DNA of 64,000 nt from positions 62,001 to 126,000 of the forward strand of contig NZ_JACEZT010000013.1 of assembly GCF_014042345.1 (NCBI RefSeq). The letters run 5' to 3'. The stretch's first letter is position 1. Every line of letters begins with the position of its first letter. Positions 41,987 through 49,926 of the stretch are shown in pieces. The notes beneath the pieces were generated by a model. It ran no database searches. It had not been told where the DNA came from and saw only the letters and a list, made by a program, of their open reading frames with translations. The stretch is from Rugamonas brunnea. GTDB lineage: Bacteria; Pseudomonadota; Gammaproteobacteria; Burkholderiales; Burkholderiaceae_D. The translations under genes were made by a program, and so were the position numbers.

Positions 41987-43198
41987 TCAAGCGGCGGCGC
42001 ACAGCGCTTCGCCGAACAGCAGATGATGGCGGATAGGCCCGATATCGGTGCCTTTCTGGATCAGGCCGAAGTACCACGGCCCGTCTTGCACGTCGCCGTA
42101 CAGCACGGCCCCGGCGACGCGGTTGTCCTTCAATACCAGGCGCTTGTAGACGCCGCGCTTGGCGTCGCGCAGCACCAGGTCTTCGCTGCCTTCGCCGCCG
42201 ATGAAATCACCGACCGAGTACAGGTCCACGCCCGTCACCTTGAGGCGGGTGGGCGAGGTTTGCTGCACGTAGCGGCGGTGACCGGCGCCGGCCAGGTGGG
42301 CGCCGCACACGCGCGCCTGTTCCCAGATCGGCGCCACCAGGCCGAAGGTGGCGCTGCGGTGCTGCACGCATTCGCCCACGGCGTACACGCGCGGGTCGTA
42401 GGTCTGCAGCGTGTCGTCCACCACGATGGCCCGTTCGCAGTGCAGGCCCGAGGCCTTGGCCAGTTCGATGTTGGGGCGCACGCCGGCCGTCATCACCACC
42501 AGGTCGGCGGGAATTTCGCTGCCGTCCTTGAAGCGCACGGCCGTCACGCGGTCCGGGCCGACGATGGCGTCCGTCTGGGCGCTCAGCATGAAGCGCAAGC
42601 CCTTCACTTCCAGCGCCTTTTGCAGCAGCTGGGCGGCCGGCTTGTCGAGCTGCTGGTTCATCAGCGCATCCGTCACGTGCACCACGGTCACCTCCATGCC
42701 CTGGCGCAGCAGGCCGTTGGCGGCCTCCAGGCCCAGCAGGCCGCCGCCGATCACCACCGCATGGCGATGGTTGCGCGACGCTTCCAGCATGGTTTCCACG
42801 TCCTGGATGTCGCGGAACGCGATCACGCCCGGCAGGTCGTGGCCCGGCACCGGGATGATGAAGGGCTTGGAGCCGGTGGCCAGCAGCAGCCGGTCGTAGC
42901 GCACTTCGCGCCCGGAGGCGGCGCGCACCACGCGCTTGCGGCGGTCGATGTGCACCACCTGGTCGCCCGCGTGCAGCGTGACGCCGTGGTCGATATACCA
43001 CTGGCGCGTGTGCAGCATGATGTCGTCGATGCTCTTTTCGCCGGCCAGCACGGGCGACAGCAGGATGCGGTTGTAGTTACCGTGCGGCTCGGCGCCGAAC
43101 ACGGTGATGTCGTACAGGTCGGGCGCCAGCTTCTGCAGCTCCTCCACGGTGCGCATGCCCGCCATGCCGTTGCCGATGACAACCAGCGCCGGTTTCAT
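41987..43198 (-). CDS. FAD/NAD(P)-dependent oxidoreductase of the nitrate operon
   Basis: Flavoprotein of 403 residues resembling the N-terminal NADH-binding part of NirB and stand-alone NasB/NasD-type reductases. The start at 43198 overlaps the nirD stop by 4 bases. FAD-binding VVIGNGMAGMRTVEEL opens the protein, LLLATGSKPF lies at about 110, the NAD(P) motif AVVIGGGLLGLEAANGLL at about 150 and VYAVGECVQHR at about 285. It probably passes electrons from NAD(P)H to the iron-sulphur centres of NasA, since no other reductase partner for NasA is seen. It lacks the extra iron-sulphur and siroheme domains of full NirB. Confidence 0.88.
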   Translation of the reverse strand: MKPALVVIGNGMAGMRTVEELQKLAPDLYDITVFGAEPHGNYNRILLSPVLAGEKSIDDIMLHTRQWYIDHGVTLHAGDQVVHIDRRKRVVRAASGREVRYDRLLLATGSKPFIIPVPGHDLPGVIAFRDIQDVETMLEASRNHRHAVVIGGGLLGLEAANGLLRQGMEVTVVHVTDALMNQQLDKPAAQLLQKALEVKGLRFMLSAQTDAIVGPDRVTAVRFKDGSEIPADLVVMTAGVRPNIELAKASGLHCERAIVVDDTLQTYDPRVYAVGECVQHRSATFGLVAPIWEQARVCGAHLAGAGHRRYVQQTSPTRLKVTGVDLYSVGDFIGGEGSEDLVLRDAKRGVYKRLVLKDNRVAGAVLYGDVQDGPWYFGLIQKGTDIGPIRHHLLFGEALCAAA

Positions 43199-43542
43199 AA
43201 ACCTACCCAGACCTTTCCACCTTCGACGCGGGCGGGATAGGTGATCACCGAGTGCTCGGGCGATTCCAGGCATTCGCCCGTCTGCAGGTCGAAGTGCTGC
43301 TTGTAGATGGGCGAGGCCACCACGATGCGTTCGCCCAGGCTGCCCACCAGGCCGCGCGACAGCACGGCGGCGTGCGAGTTCGGGTCGTAGTTCTCGATGG
43401 CGAACACGCGCGGGCCGTTGTCCTCCACATGGAACACGGCGATCTGCGTGTCATTCAGCAGGGCGCACACGCCGGTGTTGGGCACGATCTCGTCGAGCGC
43501 GCAAACGGAAATCCAGTTATCGGTTTGAATGTCGCGGTGCAT
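43195..43542 (-). CDS. nirD: nitrite reductase (NADH) small subunit
   Basis: Subunit of 115 residues that pairs with NirB for reduction of nitrite to ammonia. It has a Rieske-like fold (ISVCALDEIVPNTGVCAL, VFAIENYDPNSHAAVLSRG, YKQHFDLQTGECLE) but the His and Cys cluster ligands of true Rieske proteins are absent, as is normal for NirD. It lies 24 bases after nirB and overlaps the next gene's start by 4 bases. Length and order are standard for an assimilatory nirBD pair. Confidence 0.95.
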   Translation of the reverse strand: MHRDIQTDNWISVCALDEIVPNTGVCALLNDTQIAVFHVEDNGPRVFAIENYDPNSHAAVLSRGLVGSLGERIVVASPIYKQHFDLQTGECLESPEHSVITYPARVEGGKVWVGL

Positions 43543-43566
43543 GGTGTTCTCCTTTGCTGTGACGGG

Positions 43567-46095
43567 TTAGGCTGCTTTGACTGCGATGGGAATCACGCGC
43601 TGGCGTTCTTCCGGCGTGGCCGGACGGATCTGGCCACGTTCTTCCATGAACAACACGTTCTGGTCGGCCTGGTCGCTGTTGACGAAGTGGCGGAAGCGCT
43701 TGCGCGTCTCCGGATCTTCGACGGCGGCCTTCCATTCGCAGGCGTAGGTGTTGACCACGTGCTGCATGTCCGCTTCCAGTTCGGCGGCGATGGCCAGCTT
43801 GTCGCCGATGACGACGTCCTTCAGGTAATCGAGGCCGCCTTCCAGGTTGTCGCGCCATACGCTGGTGCGCTGCAGGCGGTCGGCGGTTCGGGTGTAGAAC
43901 ATCAGGAAGCGGTCGATGTAGCGCACCAGCGTGGCCTTGTCCAGGTCGGAGGCGATCAGTTCGGCGTGGCGTGGCTTCATGCCGCCGTTGCCGCACACGT
44001 ACAGGTTCCAGCCCTTCTCGGTGGCGATGATGCCCACGTCCTTGCCCTGCGCCTCGGCGCACTCGCGGGTGCAGCCGGACACGCCGAACTTGATCTTATG
44101 CGGCGTGCGCAAGCCCTTGTAGCGGTTCTCCAGTTCGATCGCCAGGCCGACGGAATCATCGACGCCATAACGGCACCAGGTCGAGCCCACGCACGATTTG
44201 ACGGTGCGCAGCGACTTGCCGTAAGCGTGGCCCGATTCGAAACCGGCTGCGATCAGTTCTTCCCAGATCAGCGGCAGCTGCTCGACGCGGGCGCCGAACA
44301 GGTCGACCCGCTGGCCGCCCGTGATCTTGGTGTACAGGCCGTACTTCTTGGCCACGGTGCCCACGGCGATCAGGCCATCGGCCGTCACTTCGCCGCCGGC
44401 CATGCGCGGCACGACGGAGTAGGTGCCGTCCTTCTGGATGTTGCCCAGGAAGTAGTCGTTGGTGTCCTGCAGGCTGGCGTGCTCTTTTTTCAGCACGAAG
44501 TCATTCCAGCACGAAGCCAGGATGCTGGCCGCCAGCGGTTTGCACACGTCGCAGCCCAGGCCTTTGCCGTGCTGCTTGAGCAGGTCGGCGAAGGTGGTGA
44601 TCTTGCCGACGCGGATCAGGTGGAACAGCTCCTGGCGCGAGTACGGGAAGTGCTCGCACACGTGGTTGTTGACGGCCATGCCCAGCTTCTTCATCTCCGA
44701 CTTCATGATCTGCGTGACCAGCGGCACGCAGCCGCCGCAGGCCGTGCCGGCGCCGGTGCAGGACTTCAGCTCACCGATGCTGGTGGCGCCGCCGCCCACG
44801 GCGTCGCACAGCGCGCCCTTGGAGACGGCGTTGCACGAGCAGATCTGGGCGCTGGCCGGCAGCGCGTCCACGCCCAGGCCGGGCTTGGCCTTGCCGTCGG
44901 ACTGCGGCAGGATCAGGAACTCGGGCGACTCGGGCAGCTCTATCTTATTGAGCATCATTTGCAGCAGCGTGCCGTATTCGCTGGCGTCGCCCACCATCAC
45001 GCCGCCCAGCAGGTATTTGCCGCAGTCGGACACGACGATCTTCTTGTAGATCTGTTTGCGCTCGTCCGTGAACTGGTAGGAGCGGCTGCCTTCCACCTTG
45101 CCGTGCGGGTCGCCGATGCTGGCCACGTCCACGCCCATCAGTTTGAGCTTGGTGCTCATGTCGGCGCCCGTGAACTCCGCCTCGTGCTCGCCCATCAGGT
45201 GCTTGGCGGCGATGCGGGCCATGTCGTAGCCAGGCGCCACCAGGCCAAACACCTGGCCGTTCCACAGCGCGCATTCGCCGATGGCGTAGATGTCCGGGTC
45301 CGAGGTCAGGCACTGGTTGTTGATCGAGATGCCGCCGCGCGGGCCGATGGCCAGGCCGCTTTCGCGCGCCAGGTGGTCGCGTGGGCGGATGCCAGCCGAG
45401 AACACGATCATGTCCGTGTCCAGGTGGGTGCCGTCGGCGAACTCCATGCGGTGGGTGCCATCTTCGCCATCGACGATGGCGGTGGTGTTCTTGCCCGTGT
45501 GGACGGTCACGCCCAGGTCTTCGATCTTCTGGCGCAGCACGCGCGCGCCGGCATCATCGACCTGCACCGCCATCAGGCGCGGCGCGAATTCGACCACGTG
45601 GGTTTCCAGGTTCATGTCGCGCAGGGCCTTCGCGCATTCCAGGCCCAGGAGGCCGCCGCCGATCACCACGCCAGTCTTCGAGCGCTTGCCGCAGGCCAGC
45701 ATGCCTTCCAGGTCTTCGATGGTGCGGTAGACGAAGCAGTCCTTGCGGTCCTTGCCCGGCAGTTGCGGCACGAACGGATAGGAGCCGGTGGCGATCACCA
45801 GCTTATCGTACTCCAGCACTTCACCGCTGCGCACGGTGACGGTCTTCTCCGCGCGGTCGATGGCGACCGCGCGGGTGTTCAGTTTGAGCAGCAGGTTGCC
45901 GCGTTCAAAGAAACCGGCCGGCACCAGCGACAGCTGTTCGGCCGTGGTTCCCGAGAAGTACTCGGACAGGTGAACGCGGTCGTAGGCCGGACGTGGCTCT
46001 TCGGACAGCACGGTCACGTGCAGATCGCTGCTGTCACCCAGCGTTTCCAGGAATTTTTGGCCGACCATACCGTGGCCGATGACGATGATTTTCAT
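43567..46095 (-). CDS. nirB: nitrite reductase (NADH) large subunit
   Basis: Siroheme enzyme of 842 residues that reduces nitrite to ammonia with NADH. The start at 46095 has GGAA upstream. Domains in order: FAD-binding (VIGHGMVGQKFLETL), NADH-binding (GVVIGGGLLGLECAKAL), BFD-like [2Fe-2S] at about 425-475 (CSCNAVSKGALC, GTACGGCVP), and the sulphite/nitrite reductase half. The [4Fe-4S]-siroheme ligands lie in KSCVGSTWCRYGV and GVSGCTRECAEAQG. It sits directly behind narK, with 27 bases between. Siroheme would come from cobA, 1.7 kb upstream. Confidence 0.96.
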   Translation of the reverse strand: MKIIVIGHGMVGQKFLETLGDSSDLHVTVLSEEPRPAYDRVHLSEYFSGTTAEQLSLVPAGFFERGNLLLKLNTRAVAIDRAEKTVTVRSGEVLEYDKLVIATGSYPFVPQLPGKDRKDCFVYRTIEDLEGMLACGKRSKTGVVIGGGLLGLECAKALRDMNLETHVVEFAPRLMAVQVDDAGARVLRQKIEDLGVTVHTGKNTTAIVDGEDGTHRMEFADGTHLDTDMIVFSAGIRPRDHLARESGLAIGPRGGISINNQCLTSDPDIYAIGECALWNGQVFGLVAPGYDMARIAAKHLMGEHEAEFTGADMSTKLKLMGVDVASIGDPHGKVEGSRSYQFTDERKQIYKKIVVSDCGKYLLGGVMVGDASEYGTLLQMMLNKIELPESPEFLILPQSDGKAKPGLGVDALPASAQICSCNAVSKGALCDAVGGGATSIGELKSCTGAGTACGGCVPLVTQIMKSEMKKLGMAVNNHVCEHFPYSRQELFHLIRVGKITTFADLLKQHGKGLGCDVCKPLAASILASCWNDFVLKKEHASLQDTNDYFLGNIQKDGTYSVVPRMAGGEVTADGLIAVGTVAKKYGLYTKITGGQRVDLFGARVEQLPLIWEELIAAGFESGHAYGKSLRTVKSCVGSTWCRYGVDDSVGLAIELENRYKGLRTPHKIKFGVSGCTRECAEAQGKDVGIIATEKGWNLYVCGNGGMKPRHAELIASDLDKATLVRYIDRFLMFYTRTADRLQRTSVWRDNLEGGLDYLKDVVIGDKLAIAAELEADMQHVVNTYACEWKAAVEDPETRKRFRHFVNSDQADQNVLFMEERGQIRPATPEERQRVIPIAVKAA

Positions 46096-46122
46096 GATGC
46101 GGTTCCTTATGCTCGATGTCAT

Positions 46123-47427
46123 TTATGCTGCGATCTTGGATGGCATGGCCGCCGATTCCATGGCTTCGCTGGAGAAGCGGGCCGCCAGCGCGCACAGCGC
46201 CGAGATCGCCACCACCACGCCCAGGACGCTCAGGGTTTGCTGCGTGTTGCCCAGGCCCTTCATCAGGAAGCCCGCGGCGACGGCGCCCACGTTGCCGCCG
46301 GCGCCGATGATGCCGGCCACGCCGCCCAGGGCGCGCTTGTCGACGAACGGCACCAGCGCGTAGGTGGCGCCGCAAGCCATGTGGGTGAACAGGCCGAAGG
46401 TCAACATGGCGATCACGGCGTAGGTGGCGCCGTCGGCGTTGGCGAACCACAGCAGGCCGGCGCCTTCGCCGATCATCATCACGAACAGCAGCGTGACGCG
46501 GCTGTTCAGGTCACCGCGCAGGGCGGCCTTGTCGGAGATCCAGCCGCCCAGGGCGCGGGCGAACAGGGCCAGCAGGCCGAACGTGCCGGCAGCCAGGCCG
46601 GCCGACTTGATGGAGAAGCCGAAGTGGTCGACGTAGTAGGTGGCGGCGATGTTGTGGATGAAGATCTCGATGCCGAAGCAGGCGCCGTAGGTGATGAACA
46701 GCATCCACACGCGGTGGTTGACGGCGGCCAGCTTGAAGCTGTCCCAGCCACCTTTCTTGCCGCCTTCGATAGGAATGCCGGCGGCGCGCATGTCGCTGTA
46801 GTTGCCTTCCGGGCAGTCCTGGGTGTAACGGTAGTAGACGCCGGCCATGATGATCATCAGCACGCCCGGCACGATCAGGGCGGCGCGCCAGCCCATGGTC
46901 TCGCTCACGCCGGCCATCACCATGGCGCCCATCAGCAGCGGCATGGCTGCTTGCGCCGCGCCACCGCCGGCATTGCCCCAACCGGCCGAAGCCGCGTTGG
47001 CCGTGCCCACCACTTTCGGTGCGAACATGACCGAGGTGTGGTACTGGGTGATTACGAAGCTGGCGCCCACGGCGCCGATGCCGAGGCGGAACAGCAGGAA
47101 GCTTTCATAGCTCTGGGCGAAGGCCACGCCGATCACGGGGATGGCGCCCAGCAGCAGCAGGCCGGTGTAGGTCTTGCGCGGGCCGAAGTGGTCGCACAGC
47201 GGGCCGACGATCAGGCGCACGATGATGGTGATGGCGACGGCCGCGATGTTGATATTGGCGATCTGCGCCACGCTGAGGTGGAACTCGCCTTTAATCACAG
47301 GCATCAGCGGTGCGCAGGCGAACCACGCGAAGAAGCAGACGAAGAACGCCATCCAGGTCAGGTGGAAGGCCCGCATCGGCGGGGTGGAGATCGAGAAAAG
47401 CTTGATGCTGTTAGCTTTGCTGGTCAT
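46123..47427 (-). CDS. narK: nitrate/nitrite transporter of the NarK family
   Basis: Major-facilitator membrane protein of 434 residues, with about 12 hydrophobic segments, for nitrate uptake. The start at 47427 has AGGAA upstream; a TTG-start extension to 47454 would lie in the terminator stem and is rejected. The nitrate signature glycine-rich motifs are present as AGWGNAGGGAAQ in the first half and GIIGAGGNVGAVAAGFL in the second. The loop signature is GPLCDHFGPRKTY. It is the first gene of the nitrate operon, behind a leader with a sigma-54 promoter, two ANTAR-type hairpins and a terminator. Confidence 0.95.
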   Translation of the reverse strand: MTSKANSIKLFSISTPPMRAFHLTWMAFFVCFFAWFACAPLMPVIKGEFHLSVAQIANINIAAVAITIIVRLIVGPLCDHFGPRKTYTGLLLLGAIPVIGVAFAQSYESFLLFRLGIGAVGASFVITQYHTSVMFAPKVVGTANAASAGWGNAGGGAAQAAMPLLMGAMVMAGVSETMGWRAALIVPGVLMIIMAGVYYRYTQDCPEGNYSDMRAAGIPIEGGKKGGWDSFKLAAVNHRVWMLFITYGACFGIEIFIHNIAATYYVDHFGFSIKSAGLAAGTFGLLALFARALGGWISDKAALRGDLNSRVTLLFVMMIGEGAGLLWFANADGATYAVIAMLTFGLFTHMACGATYALVPFVDKRALGGVAGIIGAGGNVGAVAAGFLMKGLGNTQQTLSVLGVVVAISALCALAARFSSEAMESAAMPSKIAA

Positions 47428-47440
47428 TTTTATTTTCCTG

Positions 47441-47504
47441 TTAAGAAAATGCAAACGGCGCCCGCCCCACTCCGGTCAAAAGACCAGGTTGGGCGGACGC
47501 CGTT
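47441..47504 (-). terminator. leader terminator (attenuator) of the narK operon
   Basis: On the minus strand AACGGCG-T-CCGCCC (47504-47491) pairs with GGGCGG-G-CGCCGTT (47467-47454). It is a 13-bp stem with one mismatch and an inner hairpin (GACC/GGTC, 47482-47485 with 47474-47477). TTTGCATTTTCTT follows, 14-26 bases before the narK ATG. It should stop transcription unless the NasT-type antiterminator acts on the hairpins upstream. Confidence 0.85.
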
Positions 47505-47509
47505 GTCCT

Positions 47510-47560
47510 GCCGGTCCTCCGTTAGACCGGCGAAATTTGGTGGGGATCGCCTTTGATCCC
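47510..47560 (-). promoter_or_regulatory. ANTAR-responsive tandem hairpins in the narK leader
   Basis: First hairpin: GGGATC-AAAGGC-GATCCC (47560-47543). Second hairpin: GCCGGTC, closing U-G pair, AACGGA, GACCGGC (47531-47510). They are 11 bases apart. Both hexaloops have A at position 1 and G at position 4, the signature of RNA bound by ANTAR proteins such as NasR/NasT and EutV. The attenuator follows after 5 bases, and the gene for a NasT protein lies at 50005-50628. Confidence 0.85.
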
Positions 47561-47574
47561 TTACCCTACCTATT

Positions 47575-47589
47575 GCAAGAGGTGTGCCA
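47575..47589 (-). promoter_or_regulatory. sigma-54 promoter of the narK operon
   Basis: On the minus strand TGGCAC (47589-47584), 5 bases, TTGC (47578-47575): an exact match to the -24/-12 consensus. Transcription would begin near 47563, so the RNA starts almost at the first ANTAR hairpin. Confidence 0.85.
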
Positions 47590-47612
47590 GCTGTATCGGG
47601 ACGGTGCTGTAT

Positions 47613-47640
47613 GGGGAAACAGCGGGGAAAAACGGGGAAA
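47613..47640 (-). repeat. three phased GGGGAAA repeats upstream of the sigma-54 promoter
   Basis: GGGGAAA at 47613, 47624 and 47634 (TTTCCCC on the coding strand), spaced 11 and 10 bases, one helical turn each. They lie 24-51 bases upstream of the -24 element, where a DNA-bending or activator protein would act. Confidence 0.5.
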
Positions 47641-47739
47641 GCGAGAGGAAAGCGTTGCTGGAGAGCTAGTTTGGACGGCTTTGGTGCGGCTTAGGTCCAG
47701 ATTCGGTGCAGATTCAGTGCGATGTTGCGGTGCAGCGAC

Positions 47740-47754
47740 GCACGCTAACGGTGC
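47740..47754. promoter_or_regulatory. NtrC-like enhancer site
   Basis: GCAC (47740-47743), 7 bases, GTGC (47751-47754) matches the half-sites of the NtrC consensus GCAC-N7-GTGC. It lies about 150 bases upstream of the sigma-54 promoter, a normal enhancer distance, and just after the cobA stop. Together with the promoter, hairpins and attenuator it accounts for most of the 348-base gene-free stretch 47428-47775. Confidence 0.5.
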
Positions 47755-47775
47755 GCGCGCTGCACTGGGGTCCGG

Positions 47776-48558
47776 TCAGCCGCAGGCGCGGGCGCCCGCG
47801 CTGGCAAGCTCGTGCTCGGCCAGCATGGCGGGCCAGTCGTCGGCGCAACGCACCACGTCGCCGATGACGATGATGCTGGGGCTGCCCAGGCCGCTGGCGC
47901 GCAGCGCGGCCGGCAGTTCGCCCAGCGTGGTCAGCAACTGGCGCTGCGCGCTGCGGGTGGCCGACTGCACCACGGCCACCGGCGTGGACGGGTCCGCGCC
48001 GCCGTCGAGCAGGCCGGACTGGATCGCTTCGCAGCGGGCCACGCCCATGTATACCACCAGCGTCAGCCGGCTCTGCGCCAGTGCGGCCCAGTTCGGCTCG
48101 GACGCGGCATCCTTGCCATGGCCCGTGACGAACACGGCGCCCTGGCTCCACGCGCGGTGCGTGAGCGGCACACCGAGCGTGCCGGGCGCGGCCAGCCCGC
48201 TGCTGATGCCGGGCACCACCTCGACGGCGATGCCTTGCGCCTTCAGCGTGGCCCGCTCCTCGCCACCGCGGCCGAACAGATAGGGGTCGCCGCCCTTCAG
48301 GCGCACCACGTGGTGGCCGGCGCGGGCCTCGGCCACCATCAGCCGCTCGATGAATTCCTGCGGCGTCGATTCGCAGCCGCCGCGCTTGCCCACCTGGATC
48401 ACGCGCGCGCTGGGCGCATGCACCAGGATCTCCGGGTTCACGAGGTCGTCGATCAGCACCACGTCGGCGCGGGCGATGGCTTTCACAGCCTTGATGGTCA
48501 ACAGGTCCGGGTCGCCGGGACCGGCGCCCACCAGGGTGACACTGCCTTGCTGGTTCAT
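47776..48558 (-). CDS. cobA: uroporphyrinogen-III C-methyltransferase
   Basis: SAM-dependent enzyme of 260 residues that makes precorrin-2, the precursor of the siroheme used by NirB. The start at 48558 has a strong GAGGAGA site. Motifs are VTLVGAGPGDPDLLTIKAVK at the N-terminus, VVRLKGGDPYLFGRGGEE at about 85 and VPGISSGLAAPGTLGVPLTHR at about 115. It lacks the CysG dehydrogenase/ferrochelatase domain, so those steps must be elsewhere. It follows the NasS-like gene by 10 bases and would share its transcript and control, supplying siroheme when nitrate genes are on. Confidence 0.95.
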   Translation of the reverse strand: MNQQGSVTLVGAGPGDPDLLTIKAVKAIARADVVLIDDLVNPEILVHAPSARVIQVGKRGGCESTPQEFIERLMVAEARAGHHVVRLKGGDPYLFGRGGEERATLKAQGIAVEVVPGISSGLAAPGTLGVPLTHRAWSQGAVFVTGHGKDAASEPNWAALAQSRLTLVVYMGVARCEAIQSGLLDGGADPSTPVAVVQSATRSAQRQLLTTLGELPAALRASGLGSPSIIVIGDVVRCADDWPAMLAEHELASAGARACG

Positions 48559-48568
48559 GGTGATCTCC

Positions 48569-49744
48569 TCAGAAAGTTGCAGTTTCGGCCGGGGCCTGGG
48601 CCCGGTGCCGGATAGGAAACGCGGCGGCGTAGGCGCGCGGGTCGCGGCCATCCCAGACAATGCCGTCCATCAGCTTGGAACTGCGCAGCATGCTGTCGGG
48701 CACGGGGGTGCCGCTCATCTCGGCGGCCTGGCGGTACAGGCCGATCTGGTGCACGTGGCTGGCCACGGTCAGGTATTCGGGGTCGCGCGTGATCAGGCCC
48801 CAGCGCCGCAATTGGGTCATGAACCACATGCCGTCCGACAGATAGGGGAAATTGGCGGCGCCGTTTGCGTGGAATTGCAGGCAATACGGGTCTTGCCAGT
48901 TCTTGCCCAGGCCATTTTCATAATGGCCGAGCGCGCGCGGGGCGATCACGTCGCGGCTGGTGTTGACGTAGCTATGGCCGGCCAGGATTTCCAGCGCGGC
49001 CAGCTTGTTGGCCGGCGACGCCTCGATCCACTTGCCCGCGTCCAGCACGGCGGCCACCAGCGCGCGGCAGGTGTTGGGATGATGCTTGACGAAGGCGGCC
49101 GTGGTGCTCAGCACCTTTTCCGGGTGGTCGGGCCAGATCTGCTGGCTGGTGGCGGCCGTCACGCCCACGCCGTCGGCCACGGCGCGGTGGCCCCACGGCT
49201 CGCCGGCGCAAAAGCCGTCCATGTGGCCGGCGCTCAGGTTGGCCACCATCTGCGTGGGCGGCACCGTGATCACGCGCGCGTCGCGGATCGGGTCCACGCC
49301 GTTGGCGGCCAGCCAGTAATACAGCCACATGGCGTGGGTGCCGGTGGGGAAGGTCTGGGCGAACGTGTAGGTGCGCGGCGCGCCCTGCATCAGGGCCGCC
49401 AGCGACGGGCCGTCCACGGCGCCCTGCTCGGCCAGCCGGCGCGACAGCGTGATGGCCTGGCCGTTGCGGTTCAGGTTCATCAGGATCGCCATGTCCTTCT
49501 GCTGCCAGCCCACGCCCAATTGGGCGCCGTAGACCATGCCGTACAGCAGGTGGGCCGCATCCAGCTCGCCGCTGACGAGCTTGTCGCGCACGCCGGCCCA
49601 CGACGCTTCCTTGCGCAGCACGATCTTGATGCCGTATTTCTCGTCCATGCCCAGCACGGACGCCATCACCACGGTGGCGCAGTCGGTCAGCGGATTGAAG
49701 CCGATCTTGACGGTTTGCTTTTCCGGTCGTAAGGCGCTGCTCAT
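48569..49744 (-). CDS. nasS: NasS-like nitrate sensor (CmpA/NrtA binding-protein family)
   Basis: Protein of 391 residues related to nitrate/bicarbonate-binding proteins (KIGFNPLTDCATVVMA near the start, GELDAAHLLYGMVYG, FPTGTHAMWLYYWLAANG, MVANLSAGHMDGFCAGEPWG). It has no signal peptide and there are no NrtBCD transporter genes, which fits the cytoplasmic sensor NasS that holds the antiterminator NasT until nitrate binds. The start at 49744 has GGAG 7 bases upstream; a longer start at 49783 is less likely. It lies downstream of nasT behind its own sigma-54 promoter, hairpin and terminator. A periplasmic binding protein is the alternative, but less likely. Confidence 0.8.
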   Translation of the reverse strand: MSSALRPEKQTVKIGFNPLTDCATVVMASVLGMDEKYGIKIVLRKEASWAGVRDKLVSGELDAAHLLYGMVYGAQLGVGWQQKDMAILMNLNRNGQAITLSRRLAEQGAVDGPSLAALMQGAPRTYTFAQTFPTGTHAMWLYYWLAANGVDPIRDARVITVPPTQMVANLSAGHMDGFCAGEPWGHRAVADGVGVTAATSQQIWPDHPEKVLSTTAAFVKHHPNTCRALVAAVLDAGKWIEASPANKLAALEILAGHSYVNTSRDVIAPRALGHYENGLGKNWQDPYCLQFHANGAANFPYLSDGMWFMTQLRRWGLITRDPEYLTVASHVHQIGLYRQAAEMSGTPVPDSMLRSSKLMDGIVWDGRDPRAYAAAFPIRHRAQAPAETATF

Positions 49745-49805
49745 GGCCGCGCTCCGGTTGGCTGGGTTCGCATGTGGGTACATGTCATCGCAGTGCTCTC
49801 CATCG

Positions 49806-49859
49806 GAAAATAAAAAGGCGCCCTTCCCGGCATGCTCGCTGGCATGCGGTGCAGACGCC
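49806..49859 (-). terminator. leader terminator upstream of the nasS-like gene
   Basis: Hairpin between 49817 and 49859: an inner stem GCATGC with GCATGC around CAGCGA, and an outer stem of GGCG pairing with CGCC with mismatches between. On the minus strand it is followed by TTTTTATTTTC (49816-49806). It lies about 60 bases before the gene start and would attenuate nasS-cobA expression. Confidence 0.75.
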
Positions 49860-49869
49860 CTTGTCTTTT

Positions 49870-49898
49870 GCGGCCCGGCCGCCGTTGGCCGGACCCGC
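49870..49898 (-). promoter_or_regulatory. ANTAR-type hairpin in the nasS-cobA leader
   Basis: On the minus strand GCGG-GT-CCGGCC (49898-49887), loop AACGGC, GGCCGG-G-CCGC (49880-49870). The hexaloop has A1 and G4, as in the narK leader. The only second hairpin downstream (loop CAGCGA, in the terminator) lacks the A1/G4 pattern, so this leader is a variant or weaker target. Confidence 0.6.
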
Positions 49899-49911
49899 TA
49901 CGCTATGGTTT

Positions 49912-49926
49912 GCAAGGACCATGCCA
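49912..49926 (-). promoter_or_regulatory. sigma-54-type promoter of the nasS-cobA unit
   Basis: On the minus strand TGGCAT (49926-49921), 5 bases, TTGC (49915-49912): one mismatch to TGGCAC-N5-TTGC. The predicted start, near 49900, coincides with the base of the ANTAR-type hairpin, the same geometry as at narK. Confidence 0.65.

Noticed and set aside
43195..43542. Loss of Rieske ligands in NirD as a sign of decay
   Set aside because: Absence of the cluster Cys/His residues is normal for NirD.
47428..47454. Longer NarK start from TTG at 47454
   Set aside because: It would place the start codon inside the terminator stem; ATG 47427 has a good AGGAA site.
43252..47556. A 1434-codon plus-strand frame across nirD, nirB and narK
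   Set aside because: It is antisense to well-recognised genes on the minus strand and its His/Arg/Gln/Val-rich translation is the usual shadow of high-G+C coding DNA.
49905..49922. A first ANTAR hairpin (ATGGT/ACCAT stem) in the nasS leader
   Set aside because: It coincides with the sigma-54 -24/-12 elements, so it would not be in the RNA, and its loop lacks A at position 1.
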